A stretch of DNA of 64,000 nt from Bretschneidera sinensis (GCA_023935145.1 CM043699.1:124323036-124387035); one strand, 5' to 3'. Counted from the first letter of the stretch, positions 1 through 10,990 are shown. Program-made: numbers and translations. The notes: generated by a model not told the origin, from the sequence alone.

Positions 1-1
1 T

Positions 2-1276
2 TATAAGGAGGCTGAACTAGAAGGGGATGATGTAGCAAGTCAGAATAACTATCAGCTCACAAGGGACCGGGAAAGAAGGCTGGTCAAACCACCTTCGAGA
101 TATGGTTTTATGGCTGTGAATGCAGCAGCTCCTTGGATAGAATGAGGGATAAGTGAACTAGAAACTTATATTGATGCCATGGGATGTAAGGATACATCAA
201 GATGGAAGCTAGCTATGGAGGAGAAAATGCTTTCTTTGAGGAAGAATAGCTTTTGGGAATTGGTGTACATTCTAGGAAAACAGAGAGTTGTGGATTGTAA
301 GTGGACTTACAAGATCAAAGAAGGGAATCCTCTAGAGGATGAAGTTCGATATAAAGCTAGGCTAGTGGCGAAGGGGTTCATGCAAAGAGAAGGCATAGAT
401 TTCATAGAAACTTTCTCACCTGGACACAAGGTGGAGGAAATGGTGATTATCCTCATCTATGTCGATAATATGCTGTTGGTTGGGAACAATAGGGAGAGGA
501 TAGAAAGGTTGAAGTCTCAACTCAGTTCGGAGTTTGAGAGTAAGAATCTTAGCCTTGCATAAAAGATCTTTGGGAGGAAAATAATCCGAGAAAGGGAGAG
601 AAACGGGTTGAAGGTTTCTCAGTCTTCCTATATAGAAAAGATGTTGTGTAAGTTTTCTATGGAAGATGGTAAACCAGTGAATATTCCCCTTGCTGGTCAT
701 TTTAAGTTCTCCAGCGAACAATATCCTGGAATGGATAAGGAGAAGAAGAAAATGGAAAAGGTCCCTTACTCTAGTGCGGTTGGATCAGTCATGTTCATGA
801 TGGTAAGCACTATACCTGACATTTCTCAAGCAATTAGTGTTCTCAGCAGATTTGTAAGTAATCCCGAAAAGGATCTTTGGCTTGGGATGAAGTGGTTGCT
901 GAGGTACTTGAAGGCTTAGTTGCAGCTAGTGGTAGCACTCTCAACAACCAAAGCAGAGTACATAGCGACAACGGAAGCCATAAAGGAGGCTATGTGGTGC
1001 AAAGGGTTATTGGAGGAGTTGAAGGTCCTAAAAGAGTAGGTGGTGGTGTATTCGGATAGCCAAAGTGTGTTGCACTTGTGTAGGAACCCGATGTTCCATG
1101 AGAGGACTAAGTATATGGATGTTCGGTATCATTTCATTCGGGAAAATGTTGTGGAAGGATGCATTCATATGGACAAAGTCGCAACGGAAGAAAATCCGGT
1201 AGATTTAGGTACTAAAGTTCTACCTCTAAGAAAGTTCAATTATTGCCTTGGACTTCTTAGGATTGGAGTCGGTTGA
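2..1276 (+). pseudogene. Ty1/copia pol remnant (RT to RNase H)
   Basis: Decayed C-terminal half of a copia polyprotein that would make reverse transcriptase and RNase H. In one frame from position 2 the pre-RT linker (RDRERR, PSRYGF) runs into the RT start ([26 protein letters not shown]). A TGA lies at 143-145. Near 418-445 the frame jumps from the FSP motif to YVDN, so about 100 RT residues are missing, including the first catalytic Asp; the active-site box reads YVDN instead of YVDD. The RT tail continues at 608-919 (VPYSSAVGSVMF, RYLKA). The first part of RNase H is deleted, and the remainder (ALSTTKAEYIA, YSDSQSVLHLCRNPMFHERTKY) carries a TAG at 1037-1039. It lies directly upstream of its 3' LTR. 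Family assignment is firm; the protein cannot work. Confidence 0.9.
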
Positions 1277-1357
1277 TATGGTGACTCAGGTTGATTTTGG
1301 ATCCTGAGTTCTCTGCACAATGGGTTCGGGTTTAATTGCTTAGATAAAGATAGAGAT
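1277..1357 (+). other. copia 3' untranslated stretch and polypurine tract
   Basis: Short link between the end of the copia RNase H and the 3' LTR. Its last bases (GATAAAGATAGAGAT, 1343-1357) are purine-rich and touch the LTR start, as expected for the plus-strand primer of Tork/SIRE-type copia elements. No gene here. Confidence 0.6.
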
Positions 1358-2216
1358 TGTTGGGATTTGCTAAAGAATTAAACGGATGAAAAGTTCAGCA
1401 TCAGGTCCAGGTTGTGCGTCGCGGCCTCCAGCAAGTGGAAGAAGTCCTCCTTCAGGTGTGCGTCATGGCACGGACCAGCCGTGCTACGACCTCCAGCAAG
1501 ACAGCAAGTTTCCTCTGTTCTGAGCCTCAGCACGCTCTGTTCTGAGCCTCAGCACGAAGCACACCTGACACCAATTTTTTCAGCACTTTGAGATGGTGTG
1601 TGGGACTTAGTTAACACGCACAAGATTACTTAGATTCTTAGAGAGTCATGAGTCTTTAGTTCTTGAGATCTAAGGGTTGAGATTGATCTCAAAGATTAGA
1701 TGAGGTAGTCATTGCTCTATATAAAGGGTCTTCTAACAACAAGTGAAGACATCATCATCTCAACAAGAGAGAATGACATATGAATGTGTGTGAAATAGAA
1801 TACATGGTGTGTGAGAGTGCAAAGACACTAAACATAAGAGAGACTTATTCAAGAGAGGCTGGTTGTTTAGAGAGAGAGTAGTATAGATTGGAGATTCAAG
1901 GGCTTTGTAATTGGAATTTTGTTGGGAAAAATTCCAGGGAAACACTTAGTCCTTATCACTTTCTTTTTCTCTTCTTTCATTCTTCAAGAACAAGAGGGTT
2001 CTTGACGAGGTGTTGCTGTAATTGTAAGAACTCATTGATTTAGTGCAGAGAGCTTGGAGAAGCTCACGGGGACATAGGCACATTGCCGAACCTTAATAAC
2101 AATTGCTTGTGTTCTTTCTTTGATTGGTCTGATTGCTATTTATTACAAGTCATTCTAGACTTGGGTGTTTGGAAAGATCACAACCTGGGATTCCGCAAGA
2201 AGGTGATTTTCCAACA
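1358..2216 (+). repeat. copia 3' LTR
   Basis: 859-bp LTR with short terminal inverted repeats: starts TGTTGG and ends CCAACA. A TATA box (TATATAA, 1718-1724) marks a likely promoter, and the part downstream of it is A/G-rich, as in other copia R-U5 regions. Between about 1400 and 1570 lies a GC-richer block with repeated GTGCGTC and CAGCACG words. The 5' half of the element lies outside the window, so no target-site duplication can be tested. Small open frames inside the LTR are chance. Confidence 0.85.
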
Positions 2217-2616
2217 AAGGTTGTGAAAAGAATGAAAGGTGTAGAAGATGATAGAGTTAATAAAAGGACCAATTATACCTTCCCTAGCTTAATGGGTTGA
2301 CTTGATTCGAGCACAAGTCTAAACTCCAAGAATTTGCTACAAGATGTAACAAGAAGAGAGAAGAGGGATTAAGATTTTTAATATAATTTGTCTAAGTATA
2401 TGAAGTGCTACCCTATTTATAGGACTTAGGTCTGATTAAAGAGCTTAGTTAGGCTTCTACAATTAGTTATAATTTTTTTTTATAGTTTACAGGTCACACT
2501 AACTAACTCATAACTAACTCTTTTTAATTCTAACTTGCTTATTAAGCTTGAGGTATTTGGATGCAGCTGTTTCATTTCCTTAAAGTCTTAGAGACCTTCT
2601 CAACTATTGGCAATTT
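2217..2616. other. unassigned AT-rich stretch
   Basis: No reading frame, RNA gene or recognisable repeat end. It separates the copia 3' LTR from a minisatellite-like block. It could be host spacer or the 3' noncoding part of the gypsy element whose LTR begins at 3104. Confidence 0.5.
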
Positions 2617-2995
2617 TTTTTCCAAAATGTTCAAGGAGAGGGCCCTAAGTCCCTACGACCCTCGACCATTTTTTCCAAAAGGTTCAAGGAGAATGCCCTG
2701 AGGCCCTACGACCCTCAGCCATTCTTTCTAGAAAATTCGAGGAGAGGGCCCCGAGTCCTTAAGTCCCTAAGGCATTTTTTTTCTAGAAAGTTTGAGGAAT
2801 GGGCCCCAAGTCCCTACAACCCTCAGCCATTTTCTTATGAGGTCTAAAGAGAAGGCCCAGAGTCCTTCGATGTCTTCACCAAGCCTAAGGCTCCAAGTCC
2901 TTAGACGCCTCATCTTTACTAAGCTTAAGGCCCTAAGTCATTGGATGTCTCATTTTTATCGAGCTTAAGGCCCCGAGTCCCTAGAAAGCTTGGTG
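2617..2995 (+). repeat. degenerate minisatellite block upstream of an LTR
   Basis: About five imperfect copies of a roughly 52-58 bp unit, each with a T-run, a TTCAAGGAGA-like segment, AGGGCCC and CCCTACGACCCTC, are followed by about three copies of a roughly 40 bp unit built on AGCTTAAGGCCC and a pyrimidine-rich tail. The two units share the GGCCC(C/T)(A/G)AGTCC core. The block ends about 100 bp before the polypurine tract and LTR at 3104, which suggests the 3' noncoding region of that gypsy element. The copies are too diverged to delimit exactly. Confidence 0.7.
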
Positions 2996-3087
2996 CCTTA
3001 GACACAAAACAAATAAAGAACAATTTCAGAACTTGCTATTCCACACATTTTGACAATCTACTTCCTTAATCGTATAATTGCAATCAT

Positions 3088-3103
3088 GGAAGTGGGGGGC
3101 ATC
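3088..3103 (+). other. polypurine tract of a Tat-like gypsy element
   Basis: GGAAGTGGGGGGCATC lies directly before an LTR starting TGATGTAGGG. A G-run of this kind primes plus-strand DNA synthesis in Ty3/gypsy elements. It fixes the orientation as plus and shows that the LTR at 3104 sits at the 3' end of an internal region. Confidence 0.65.
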
Positions 3104-3610
3104 TGATGTAGGGTAAAATTCCCAACCAATAACATACTGACATGTGGCACCCTCCTAAGGTGAAAAGGTAGTTTCATAAATAAGATAGAGTAACCAGTTA
3201 AATGGCTACATGTGGCAAAGGCAGAATAATAATTTCACACCAAAATCCTAATCTTACTAGGACACTCTAGCCTATGGAAACCCTAGTCTTATAAGAATAA
3301 TTCAACATATGAAAATTCTGATCCTATCATAACTCTCAACATTAATTACTTTCCTAATCGAACTCTAGCTCTACACACTATATAAAAGGGGCTCAAATTA
3401 TCACAGGCACACACTTAATTCACTATCAAATCCTCAAACTCTCTTGCTTAATACTTTACTATGCCTTTAGTTTACTAACTTAGGTATTAGAGAGTCCTCT
3501 AGAAGCATAAACCGTCTGGTCCTTCAATGACTTTGTAGGATTTTTTCTATCTTTGTGTTTACAGGTCTCCCATAGCTTCTGTTCGCTTGCATAGAAGATT
3601 TTTGGCATCA
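3104..3610 (+). repeat. gypsy (Tat-like) LTR, first of two
   Basis: Starts TGATG and ends CATCA, matching terminal inverted repeats. TATA box TATATAAAA at about 3379. The downstream part contains ACTTAGGTATTAGAGAG, closely matched in the next LTR. The end is followed directly by a second related LTR and not by unrelated flank, so the simple one-LTR reading is uncertain. Confidence 0.6.
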
Positions 3611-4044
3611 ACAATTAAAGTACACCCCAATAAAAAATCAACATATGAACACTTTGAAAGGCATGAAAGTAATTTCACATCTAAAAGAGAAAAAACTATT
3701 TCTCCCGTAAGAAAGGTCAAATCTCACACACCCTTCTTAAGGGCAAAGAGGTAATTCCTCCCCGAAAAGCCTTATGACCTTTTTATATTAAGGTAAGATT
3801 ACAAATCTTATATAAAGAGCACATTATTCTAGGTGCATTATTCATGATTACACTCTTTCCCAAATATTCTTCTCTCATATTCTCTTTCTTATGCCACTCG
3901 CTGACTTAAGTATTAGAGGGCCTTCCCTGAAGAACAATAACTCTAGATAGCTTCTGTTTCATGTACTTTGGACCAAGTTGATGCGGATAGGAATTCAGAT
4001 CCGACCTGACTTATGCATTCAGACCTAACATATTTTTAGCATCA
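3611..4044 (+). repeat. gypsy (Tat-like) LTR, second, 5'-shortened
   Basis: Shares the layout of the preceding LTR: TATA box (TATATAAA, about 3809-3816), then ACTTAAGTATTAGAGGG, then a GCATCA end. A primer binding site follows at 4050, so this copy acts as a 5' LTR for the remnant at 4050-4310. Its own start is not clear. A partial LTR joined head-to-tail to 3104-3610 suggests recombination between copies. Confidence 0.5.
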
Positions 4045-4049
4045 ACAGA

Positions 4050-4310
4050 TTGATGCCATCCGTGGGAACGGTAAATTTTATCTCAATGATGCTGCCCAGA
4101 AAACATCATCCTCCAACTACTAAAAAAAGTGTACTTGTTCATCTGACCTCCAAGGTCGAAGGGATGAACCCTCTTGAACTATCCCCTCCATTAGCCCTTA
4201 CTGATGGGCATAACCCTCAATGCTCCTCCAATCAAAGTCAATTTGACCACGAGGTTATTGTTAAGTGGCTCCAAACTCCACCAAGCCATAACTCTTAACC
4301 AAAGGGAGTT
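4050..4310 (+). pseudogene. primer binding site and gag leader of Tat-like gypsy element
   Basis: Right after the LTR, TGATGCCATCCGTGGGAAC looks like a decayed form of the Tat-type primer site (normally TGGCGCC followed by GTCTGTGGGAAC); the differences are G-to-A and C-to-T changes. A frame open from 4050 to 4298 (82 codons) with no recognisable domain fills the place of the gag N-terminus. It stops where the poly-A end of the LINE begins, so the LINE probably truncated or interrupted this element. Confidence 0.5.
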
Positions 4311-4479
4311 CTTTTTTTTTTTTTAAAAGAAAAACCTCCTTGAAATGGAAGGGGGTTAGGCAGAACCCTACCCTTTTATTAAATAAAAATAAAATTACAA
4401 AAAAATGGGGGAAAAAATGGCCCATACCCAAGCAACAAGCTTTAAAGGCCCTAAACCTTACCCTAAGAAAAAAAAATTA

Positions 4480-5370
4480 CATTTTTCGAAAAACAGGCAA
4501 GCCCAAATCATCATTATCCAAAGCCTATGTACAAGATAAAGGTAAAACATTTACAGTCCAAAATAAAAAAGAACCAGTAAGCAAAGGGTCGATCTTAGCT
4601 AACCTATCAGCAAAACCGTTAACCTCCCGATACACATGCTGCACACTAACATTAGCTGGAAGAAGATCCAAGATATCACAAATCACATAAACAAGCTCCT
4701 AAGGGCACACACACTGAGCCAACACAATCTGAACCAAAGCCTGTGAATCACATTCAATAACCGAAATAACAATATTATGGTCCCGAGCCAGCTGGAGACC
4801 AATTAGGAGGGCACATGCTTCTGTATTCAGCCCAACCTGAAAAACTCCACCACTAGCGCAACCATTAGCTGACATGGAACTATCCGTATTCAGCTTATAA
4901 GACCCATCTGAAAGCCCATTCCAGCGGATCCACTCACCTCGCCTTTCAGGTGTGGGTTTAATGAGTAAACCCAAGGTTCTAAGGTTGCGCTGTTCCTGGG
5001 CCAAAAGTACAATCAGAGGCTCGAACAGATGAGATAATTCATGAAGCCCATTAATTATACCCTGAATTATCGCCTCATGCCTAACTCACTTTTCTTCAAA
5101 CACAACTTCATTATGAGCCTACTAAATCGCCTACAAACCCTTGAGCAAAATTTAGATTTTAGTGAATCCCCATTGAGAATTTAACCTGGATTTATGAAAC
5201 CAATTCTCAACAAGACAATATATAGAATCTGTAAGTAACACATTCAGGTGACGACCAAAGAAATGCGACACTACCTAAGCTAAATCACTTGTAAAAAAAA
5301 AGATGGTCAAGAGATTCAATAGATGGAACCTGGCAGCATGCACATTTTAATGCTAGCGATATCCCAATAG
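4480..5370 (-). pseudogene. LINE ORF2, C-terminal part: zinc-binding tail and RNase H
   Basis: On the minus strand from 5370 the zinc-binding RT domain resumes (KCACC, then SLDHLFF), completing the half that ends at 12727. After several stops an RNase H domain follows at 5004-4699: KLNTDSSMSANG with the first catalytic Asp, GGVF, then TEACALLIGLQLA and SVIECDSQALV. About 15-20 residues after GGVF are missing. After a TAG at 4697-4699 the frame continues (ICDILDLLPANVSVQ, FADRLAK) to the poly-A end. This RNase H is typical of plant LINEs and would degrade the RNA strand during target-primed reverse transcription. It is dead through stops and the small deletion. Confidence 0.85.
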
Positions 5371-5375
5371 ACTGA

Positions 5376-6771
5376 TGATGAGTGAAAAATATTGCATATT
5401 TTGGCCCCTTAATTCATATTTGTTAGCTTAAGAATTTGTTACTTTAAGTTATTTTTCGTTGTTTTACAGGTTTATAAGCTTGGAAATGAGTTTCACTAAA
5501 TTGCCAGAATTGCTAGTACAGATCAACCATTTTTGAGGATTTAACTGTATTGATTCAGGAAGAACTAGGAGATGAGCCACATATTCTTGGAAATATCCTG
5601 ATGTCTATTTTCTGGGAAATTTTACGGATCAATAAAATGATTTTTCTAGAGAAAGTTATGGCAGTTTTAGTATACAAAGGTCAGGCTGTGCATGATTTCA
5701 GCATGACAGATTAGCCATTTTTGAGGATTTAACTGTATTGATTCAGAAAGAACCAGGAGATGAGCCTTATATGGTTGGAAATATCTGGATGTCTATTTTC
5801 TGAGGAATATTATGGATCAATAAAATAATTTTTACAGAAAAATTTATAGCAGTTTTAGTAGACAAAGGTCAAAGAGCAAAAGCTGGAATCTGCAGTATCC
5901 CACATCGGATTGGAAACACATTGCACTTGTGATGTTTCCCTATATAAGCCCCTCTTCACTTAATCTTTAGTGTGCAATTCTTGAGCCACTTTGGTACAAA
6001 CCGGTGGACCGTTTGCTAGCATTCTGGTGGACCCCAAAGGCTTTGCTACCACGAGGGGAAGCGCCGCCCAACAGCAAGTGGAATTTCTCCCTTGTATAGT
6101 AAATATTTCTTTTCATTTTGTTTTTGTTTAGTTTAAATGTTTAGCACTTTTATTATGAACTGTAGTTTCATAATTATGAGAGGCTAAAATCTTCAAACTA
6201 AGGTTGAAGATGAAGCCTTGCCGTTGTTTGGCATAATAGTTTCAGATTTGTTTATACAATTCTGATGTTTTTTTAGTACAAATGTTCTGTCAATTATTTG
6301 AGTAAAATCTTATGATTAATTGCGTTTAAATTGTTCTGTTGGATATTCCTTGTGTTTCATCTGATGGATATATCAAATTGTTTTTGATTAAATTGGATTT
6401 CTTTTGTGATTTGTTAAAAGCGGATACATTGGATGTTTTTGGTTTAATTGGGATATTTGTTGTTTTTTGTCTTAAGTTGGATTCATGGAATGTTTTGATA
6501 GGCTATTTTTACATGAAGATATATGCTTAGCTTTGGTAGGGTGGATTCATAAACCTTAGTGTTTTTATCATTAGTTTTTAAATCAATTTAATTTAAGTTT
6601 ATATTTCTTTTGCAAAAATACTACTCAAAATTTGGAACTAGGTTAAGATAGGGTTAGTTTAGATAAAAATAATTTTTCACAATGCAATTCCCTGTGGATT
6701 AGACCTCGCACTTGCACAACACTATATTGCAAACGACTCGTGCGCTTGCGAGTAATTTAAAGCTCACAACA
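5376..6771 (+). repeat. B1 5' LTR (1396 bp)
   Basis: Starts TGATGAGTG and ends CACAACA. TATA box TATATAAG at 5941-5948. It contains a 188-bp tandem duplication (first copy from 5521, second from 5709) that is missing from the element's 3' LTR, which explains almost all of the length difference between the two. The segment 5487-5695 resembles a segment of the D-family LTRs. A 64-residue hydrophobic open frame sits downstream of the TATA box (6339-6530). Confidence 0.92.
5521..5896 (+). repeat. 188-bp tandem duplication in the B1 5' LTR
   Basis: Two copies, each running from GATCAACCATTTTTGAGG-like sequence to a CAAAGGTCA(G/A) end; the first is followed by a linker reading CTGTGCATGATTTCAGC. 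The solo LTR B3 carries the same duplication with the same linker, so the duplication predates both insertions. The B1 3' LTR has one copy, most like the second. Confidence 0.85.
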
Positions 6772-6777
6772 AGTTTT

Positions 6778-6795
6778 TGGCGCCGTTGCCGGGGA
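6778..6795 (+). other. B1 primer binding site (tRNA-Asp)
   Basis: TGGCGCCGTTGCCGGGGA lies six bases after the LTR end (spacer AGTTTT). It is complementary to the 3' end of plant tRNA-Asp(GUC) including its CCA, as recalled from that tRNA. It primes minus-strand DNA synthesis and defines the plus orientation. Confidence 0.9.
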
Positions 6796-7001
6796 GTTGT
6801 TTGGTTTGTGAAATTTTTGTTTGAATTAATTTTATTTTTCTATTAGTTAGTTAGCATTGTTTGTTTGATTTTTATTTTTGGAAATTTTATTTTATTTTAT
6901 TTGTTTCTATTTGCATTGTTAAATAATAAATAATAAAAAAATAAAAAAATATATCGAAAAAAAATATATTTTTGCAAATTTCTGCTGGTTAGGTTATTTT
7001 A

Positions 7002-8770
7002 GTGCTTCTTGTGCGGTGTATGCTTGGGCGGAGATCCTTGAATTTATATTTGATACATTTAGATCCCGACTTAGAAAGAACTCTTAGGAGACAGAAAAGA
7101 GCACTAGTTGAAAGAGAGACAATTGAAATGGGAGAAAATTTTAGGAATGCAAATCATCCGGAACATGTAGAGCAACCTAGAGCTTGGAACGTAGACTCCA
7201 CTACATCCCTTAGGGATTTGTTCGTACCCGTTGCGACTAATTCATCCTCTTGCATAGTGTTGCCACTTATCAATGCCACCCATTTTGATTTAAAGCCACA
7301 TGTCATCCAACTCTTACCCTCATTTCATGGCTTAGATCTTGAGAACCCTTATAGTCATGTGAAGAAGTTTAAAGATATTTGTGCTACATTCAAATTCCAG
7401 AACTTCTCTGAGGAGTCTATCCATCTTCGACTCTTCCCTTTTTCTCTTCACGATAGAGCTAGGGCGTGGTTGGATTCCAACACGCCCGGGTCTATCACAT
7501 CTTGGGAAAACCTGCTTAGTAAATTTTATCATAAGTTTTTCCCAATGTCTAGAGTGAATGAGTACCGAAAGGAGATTAGTTCTTTCACTCAGGATAAGGA
7601 TGAAAAGTTTTTTGAGAGCTAGGAGTGCTTCAAGGAGTTACTGATCAGATGCCCTCCACATGGATACGAAAAGTGGAGACTCGTTCAGTTCTTTTACCAA
7701 GGGTTGACTCAACCCAACCGTAGCATGATCGAGTCTATGAATGGGGGGCATTCTTAAGTCTGACGGGGGAGGAAGCATACAAGGCGTTGGACAAGTTTTT
7801 CGATAACTCGCAACAGTGGGATTTTTCAAGCTGTCGAGATAAATCCACTCGTGCTCCCAAGAGAGGAGGCATCTATGAGGTAAAGGAGGACACTGACATG
7901 AGGATGAAGTTAGATGCTCTCACTAAGAGGATTAAAGCTCTCACTGTGGGCCAGTCCATCAATGCTGCCAATACATTCAATGTTGATAGTTGTTGCATCT
8001 GTGCTAGTCCCATGCATCTAGCACAGAATTGTCCATCAATGCCGGCTTTTGCCGAGTATCCTATGGAACAAGTAAATGCTTTCAATGACTATCGGAGGCA
8101 GTCGAATGGATCGTACTCCTAGACGTACAATCCAGGGTGGTGGAACCACCCAAATTTTTCATGGAAGCAGAACCAACCAATGAATCAAGGAGGAGCCCCT
8201 CATCATGCTCACAATCAGTATCCTCCCGAATTTTCCCCAAAAATTCCTAGTCATGGTCGTTCTGCCCATCCAGCACCATCACCTGCTTATCAAGCACCCA
8301 CTTAAACACCAGTGCCAGTTTCACAGTCGCCAGAGAACACCCTTAAGGAGTTCATGAAGACGACTAGCCAAAATATGAGTGATGTGTGGAGTGCAATAGT
8401 GGTAAACACCCAAGAAATTACCAAGCTGGAGAGTCAAATAGGGTAAATTGCAAGTCACTTGGGTGAGAGAGAGAAAGGAAAGTTCCCCAGTCAACCCGTG
8501 CTCAACCCGAAGGGACAATTTATGGTTGAAAATTCTTCACATCTTACGCACGGGGAGGAACAAGTGCAATCGATTGTTACACTAAGGTCTGGGAGACAAG
8601 TGGACAATCGAGTAGAAGAGACCCCTACTGTGCAGCAAGGGGAAGAAGGTGGCAATAAGGAGAAGAGAGATGTTGAGCCATCTACAGCCACACCTACTGT
8701 GAAGGACCCTCCTAGGTCATTTATACCTAAAGTGCCTTACCCCGAGAGATTACAGGCTCCCAAGAAATGA
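7002..8770 (+). pseudogene. B1 gag (decayed)
   Basis: Capsid/nucleocapsid protein of an Athila-like element. The N-terminal DPDLERTLRRQKR segment matches the equivalent in F and C. The retrotransposon gag domain lies at about 7260-7740 (VIQLLPSFHGLDLENPYSHV, LRLFPFSLHDRARAWL, FYHKFFP). A TAG at 7620-7622 breaks it, and a one-base frameshift near 7750 moves it to the frame used to the end of the element. A CCHC zinc knuckle is intact (CCICASPMHLAQNC, about 7995-8035). Further stops lie at 8120-8122, 8303-8305, 8444-8446 and 8768-8770, mostly at codons that are Gln in the sister copies. The start codon is uncertain. The protein would have packaged element RNA into particles. Confidence 0.88.
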
Positions 8771-9460
8771 GGGAAGTATGAGGAAATTTTGGAGGTATTC
8801 AAGCAAGTCCAAATCAATATCCCATTTTTGGATGCCATCCATCAAGTGCCATCATATGCCAAGTTTTTAAAGGACTTAGTCACTATCAAGAGGAGGACGA
8901 ATGTCCCAAAGAAGGAATTTTTGACCGAGCAGGTTAGCTCAATCCTTCAGTGCAAGCTACCCATCAAGTATAAGGACCCGAGGAGTCCTACCATCTCTTG
9001 CACGATAGGAGTCAGCCAGATCGAGAGGGCTCTATTGGATCTAGGAGCAAGTGTGAATCTTCTGCCTTACTCAGTCTATCTGCAGTTAGGGTTAGGAGAA
9101 TTGAAGCCCATAAACACAACGCTTTAATTGGCTGACAAGTCAGTGAAAATACCACGGGGAATAGTTGAGGACGTTTTGATAAAAGTAGATAAGTTCTATT
9201 TCCCTGTGGATTTTATTGTACTTAACACAGATCCGGTTCAGAATGTAAGGATTCAGATACTGGTTATTCTAGGGTGACCATTCTTAGCCATGGCTAACGC
9301 CCTGATCAATTGTAGGATAGGGGTGATGAAGATTTCCTTTGGAAATATGACAGTGGAGTTAAACATCTTTGATATCACTAGGCAACCACTAGAGTATGAT
9401 GAAGTGAGAAATGTATACTTGATAGAGGAGATTCTTGAGGAGACTGTGAACGAATCAAGC
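8771..9460 (+). pseudogene. B1 aspartic protease (decayed)
   Basis: Continues the gag frame. The pre-protease segment (INIPFLDAIHQVPSYAKFLKD, 8810-8880) precedes the active-site loop ALLDLGASVNLLPYS at about 9030-9070; plant Athila-type proteases have DLGAS where retroviruses have DTGA. The flap and C-terminal half (VKIPRGIVEDVLIKVDKF, FLAMANALI) follow. TAA at 9125-9127 and TGA at 9275-9277 stand where sister copies have Gln and Arg codons. It would cleave the Gag-Pol precursor. Single active-site Asp and surrounding residues are present, but the stops make it non-functional as read. Confidence 0.88.
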
Positions 9461-10114
9461 ATTGAGGATCCCCTGGAGGCATGCTTTGCTCACTTTGGAG
9501 AGGACTTGGGCTTAAATAAGTTACTCGAGCAAGTGAATGCCATTTTGGAGTCTGATCCTCGGGAGAGCAATGAGACGGAGGCGACCACAGCACCTGAACC
9601 AACCAAGAAGGAACATAAGCCTTTATCGGACAATCTTAAGTATAAGTTCCTAGGTCCAGCAGATTCTTTGCCTGTGACTACAGCTTCAGATTTGGTTGAT
9701 GCTCAAGAGAATAAATTATTGGACGTTTTAAGAGAGTACAACGAAGCTATTGGCTGGACTATTGAGGATATCAAAGGGATAAGCCCCTTGGTGGTGATGC
9801 ACAAGTTACATTTTGAGGAGAATGTCAAGCCAGCGAAGGAGCCACAAAGAGGGCTCAACCCAGCTATACAAGAGGTTCTGATCCTTTATCCAATCTTTGA
9901 TAGCGAGTGGGTAAGCCCAATTCATGTCGTGCCAAAACAGGCTAGATTGACGGTAGTAATAAATAAAGACGATGAGTTGGTTCCAACTCGTGTGCAATTA
10001 GGATGGAAAGTGTGTCTAGACTACCGTGAGTGGAATGCTATCACAAAGAATGATCATTTTTCACTCCCATTTATTGATCAGATGGTGGAGCGTTTAGCTG
10101 GGCACGATTATTAA
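9461..10114 (+). pseudogene. B1 truncated reverse transcriptase start
   Basis: Open in frame from 9290 to 10114. Recognisable are the linker before RT (EACFAHFGEDLGLNKLLEQ), the LLDVLREYNEAIGWTIEDIKGISP segment (given here up to its usual boundaries), EWVSPIHVVPK, CLDYREWNA and FIDQMVERLAGHDY. The frame ends there. In element E the same point is followed by the FYCFLDGYSS motif with the first catalytic Asp. Everything beyond, including the active site, RNase H and integrase, is missing. B2 ends at exactly the same place, so this end is a property of the family. Confidence 0.88.
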
Positions 10115-10120
10115 TGTTGG

Positions 10121-10168
10121 GTCTGGTTGAAGACGTTAAACTTAGCGCTCATGGGAGGCACCCTACAG
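10121..10168 (+). promoter_or_regulatory. AGCGCT motif after the last ORF, B1 copy
   Basis: Seven bases after the ORF stop. GTCT-GGTTGA-AGAC can pair as a 4-bp stem, AGCGCT is a palindrome, and ATGGGAGGCACCC can form a GGG/CCC stem. The same arrangement follows the last ORF in B2 (32316-32360), D1 (24219-24262), D2 (39178-39222) and F (52733-52778, minus). Its role is unknown. Confidence 0.6.
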
Positions 10169-10353
10169 CTTATCCTTTCTGTTTATTTATTATTTTACAT
10201 ATTTATGATTAATGTTTGTTTCCAGTATTTTTTTTTTCAGTCTTTATTTTTCAGGGACAACGCGTACTTCAGTTCAAGTTTGGGGGTATGCTACGAGCCA
10301 TACTAGTCTAGATAGTTCTCCATATCCCAGGTCAGATCTTTCCATATTATTCA

Positions 10354-10389
10354 CACATTGGGGTCAATGTGTCATTTAAGTTTGGGGGT
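10354..10389 (+). promoter_or_regulatory. CACATTG hairpin with G-run, B1 copy
   Basis: CACATTG-GGGT-CAATGTG is a perfect 7-bp inverted repeat with a 4-base loop. Six bases later AAGTTTGGGGGT resembles the terminal polypurine tract. Homologous pairs are found in B2, C, D1, D2 and F. Confidence 0.65.
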
Positions 10390-10784
10390 ATGAGAGACAC
10401 GTTACACACACTTTGTCCTAATTTATTGTTGTTTTTTTTTCTTCGTGAAGATAAATGCATGTTCATATTCGTCTAAAAATTTTCATGTTTGTCTGAAAAT
10501 TTTGGTTGATCTGAAATTTTTTGATGTGATTTCATTGGTGAGTTTAAAACTTTGAACACATTATCTGATGATAGAGTTTAAACTTTAGCTACTTACTTTA
10601 GGCATTCAAGAATTCACATGTTTGATTTAATCTAACACGTGCACATTAGCATATATTTGTGTGAGGTATGACATGTGATGTTAATGTGTATGTTTCTTAT
10701 CTTAACTGAAACGGGATGACTTATTGGATAAACACTTGGGCATAGAAAAGCATAAAAAAAAACTACTAATGGTCATCATCAATA

Positions 10785-10950
10785 AACTTTCCACTGAGTA
10801 ACTGGACCTCTTGCCTCAGTAAGCAGTGAGTGTTCACGTCAAAAGGTGAGAATTTTATTCATAGTGATCATTGTGAAACTTTCTGCTGAGTAACTAGACC
10901 TCTTGCCTCAGTAAGCAGTGAGTGTTCACGTCAAAAGGTGGAAATTTTGC
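10785..10950 (+). repeat. 83-bp tandem duplication in B1 3' noncoding region
   Basis: Two copies of a block containing GAGTAACTGGACCTCTTGCC and GTGTTCACGTCAAAAGGTG. B2 (about 32986-33050) and F (about 51998-52065, minus) have one copy, so the duplication is specific to B1 or its recent relatives. Confidence 0.8.
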
Positions 10951-10990
10951 TTGGTAGCATTAAGAACAGTTTAGTTTCGTAGCCTTCTTG

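Noticed and set aside
4340..4690. Plus-strand frame of 116 codons, Lys-rich
   Set aside because: Antisense to the LINE RNase H and poly-A end; the minus-strand reading gives a known domain.
6778..6795. Possible tRNA gene fragment matching tRNA-Asp
   Set aside because: Only the 18 bases complementary to the 3' end are present, at the primer-site position of an LTR element.
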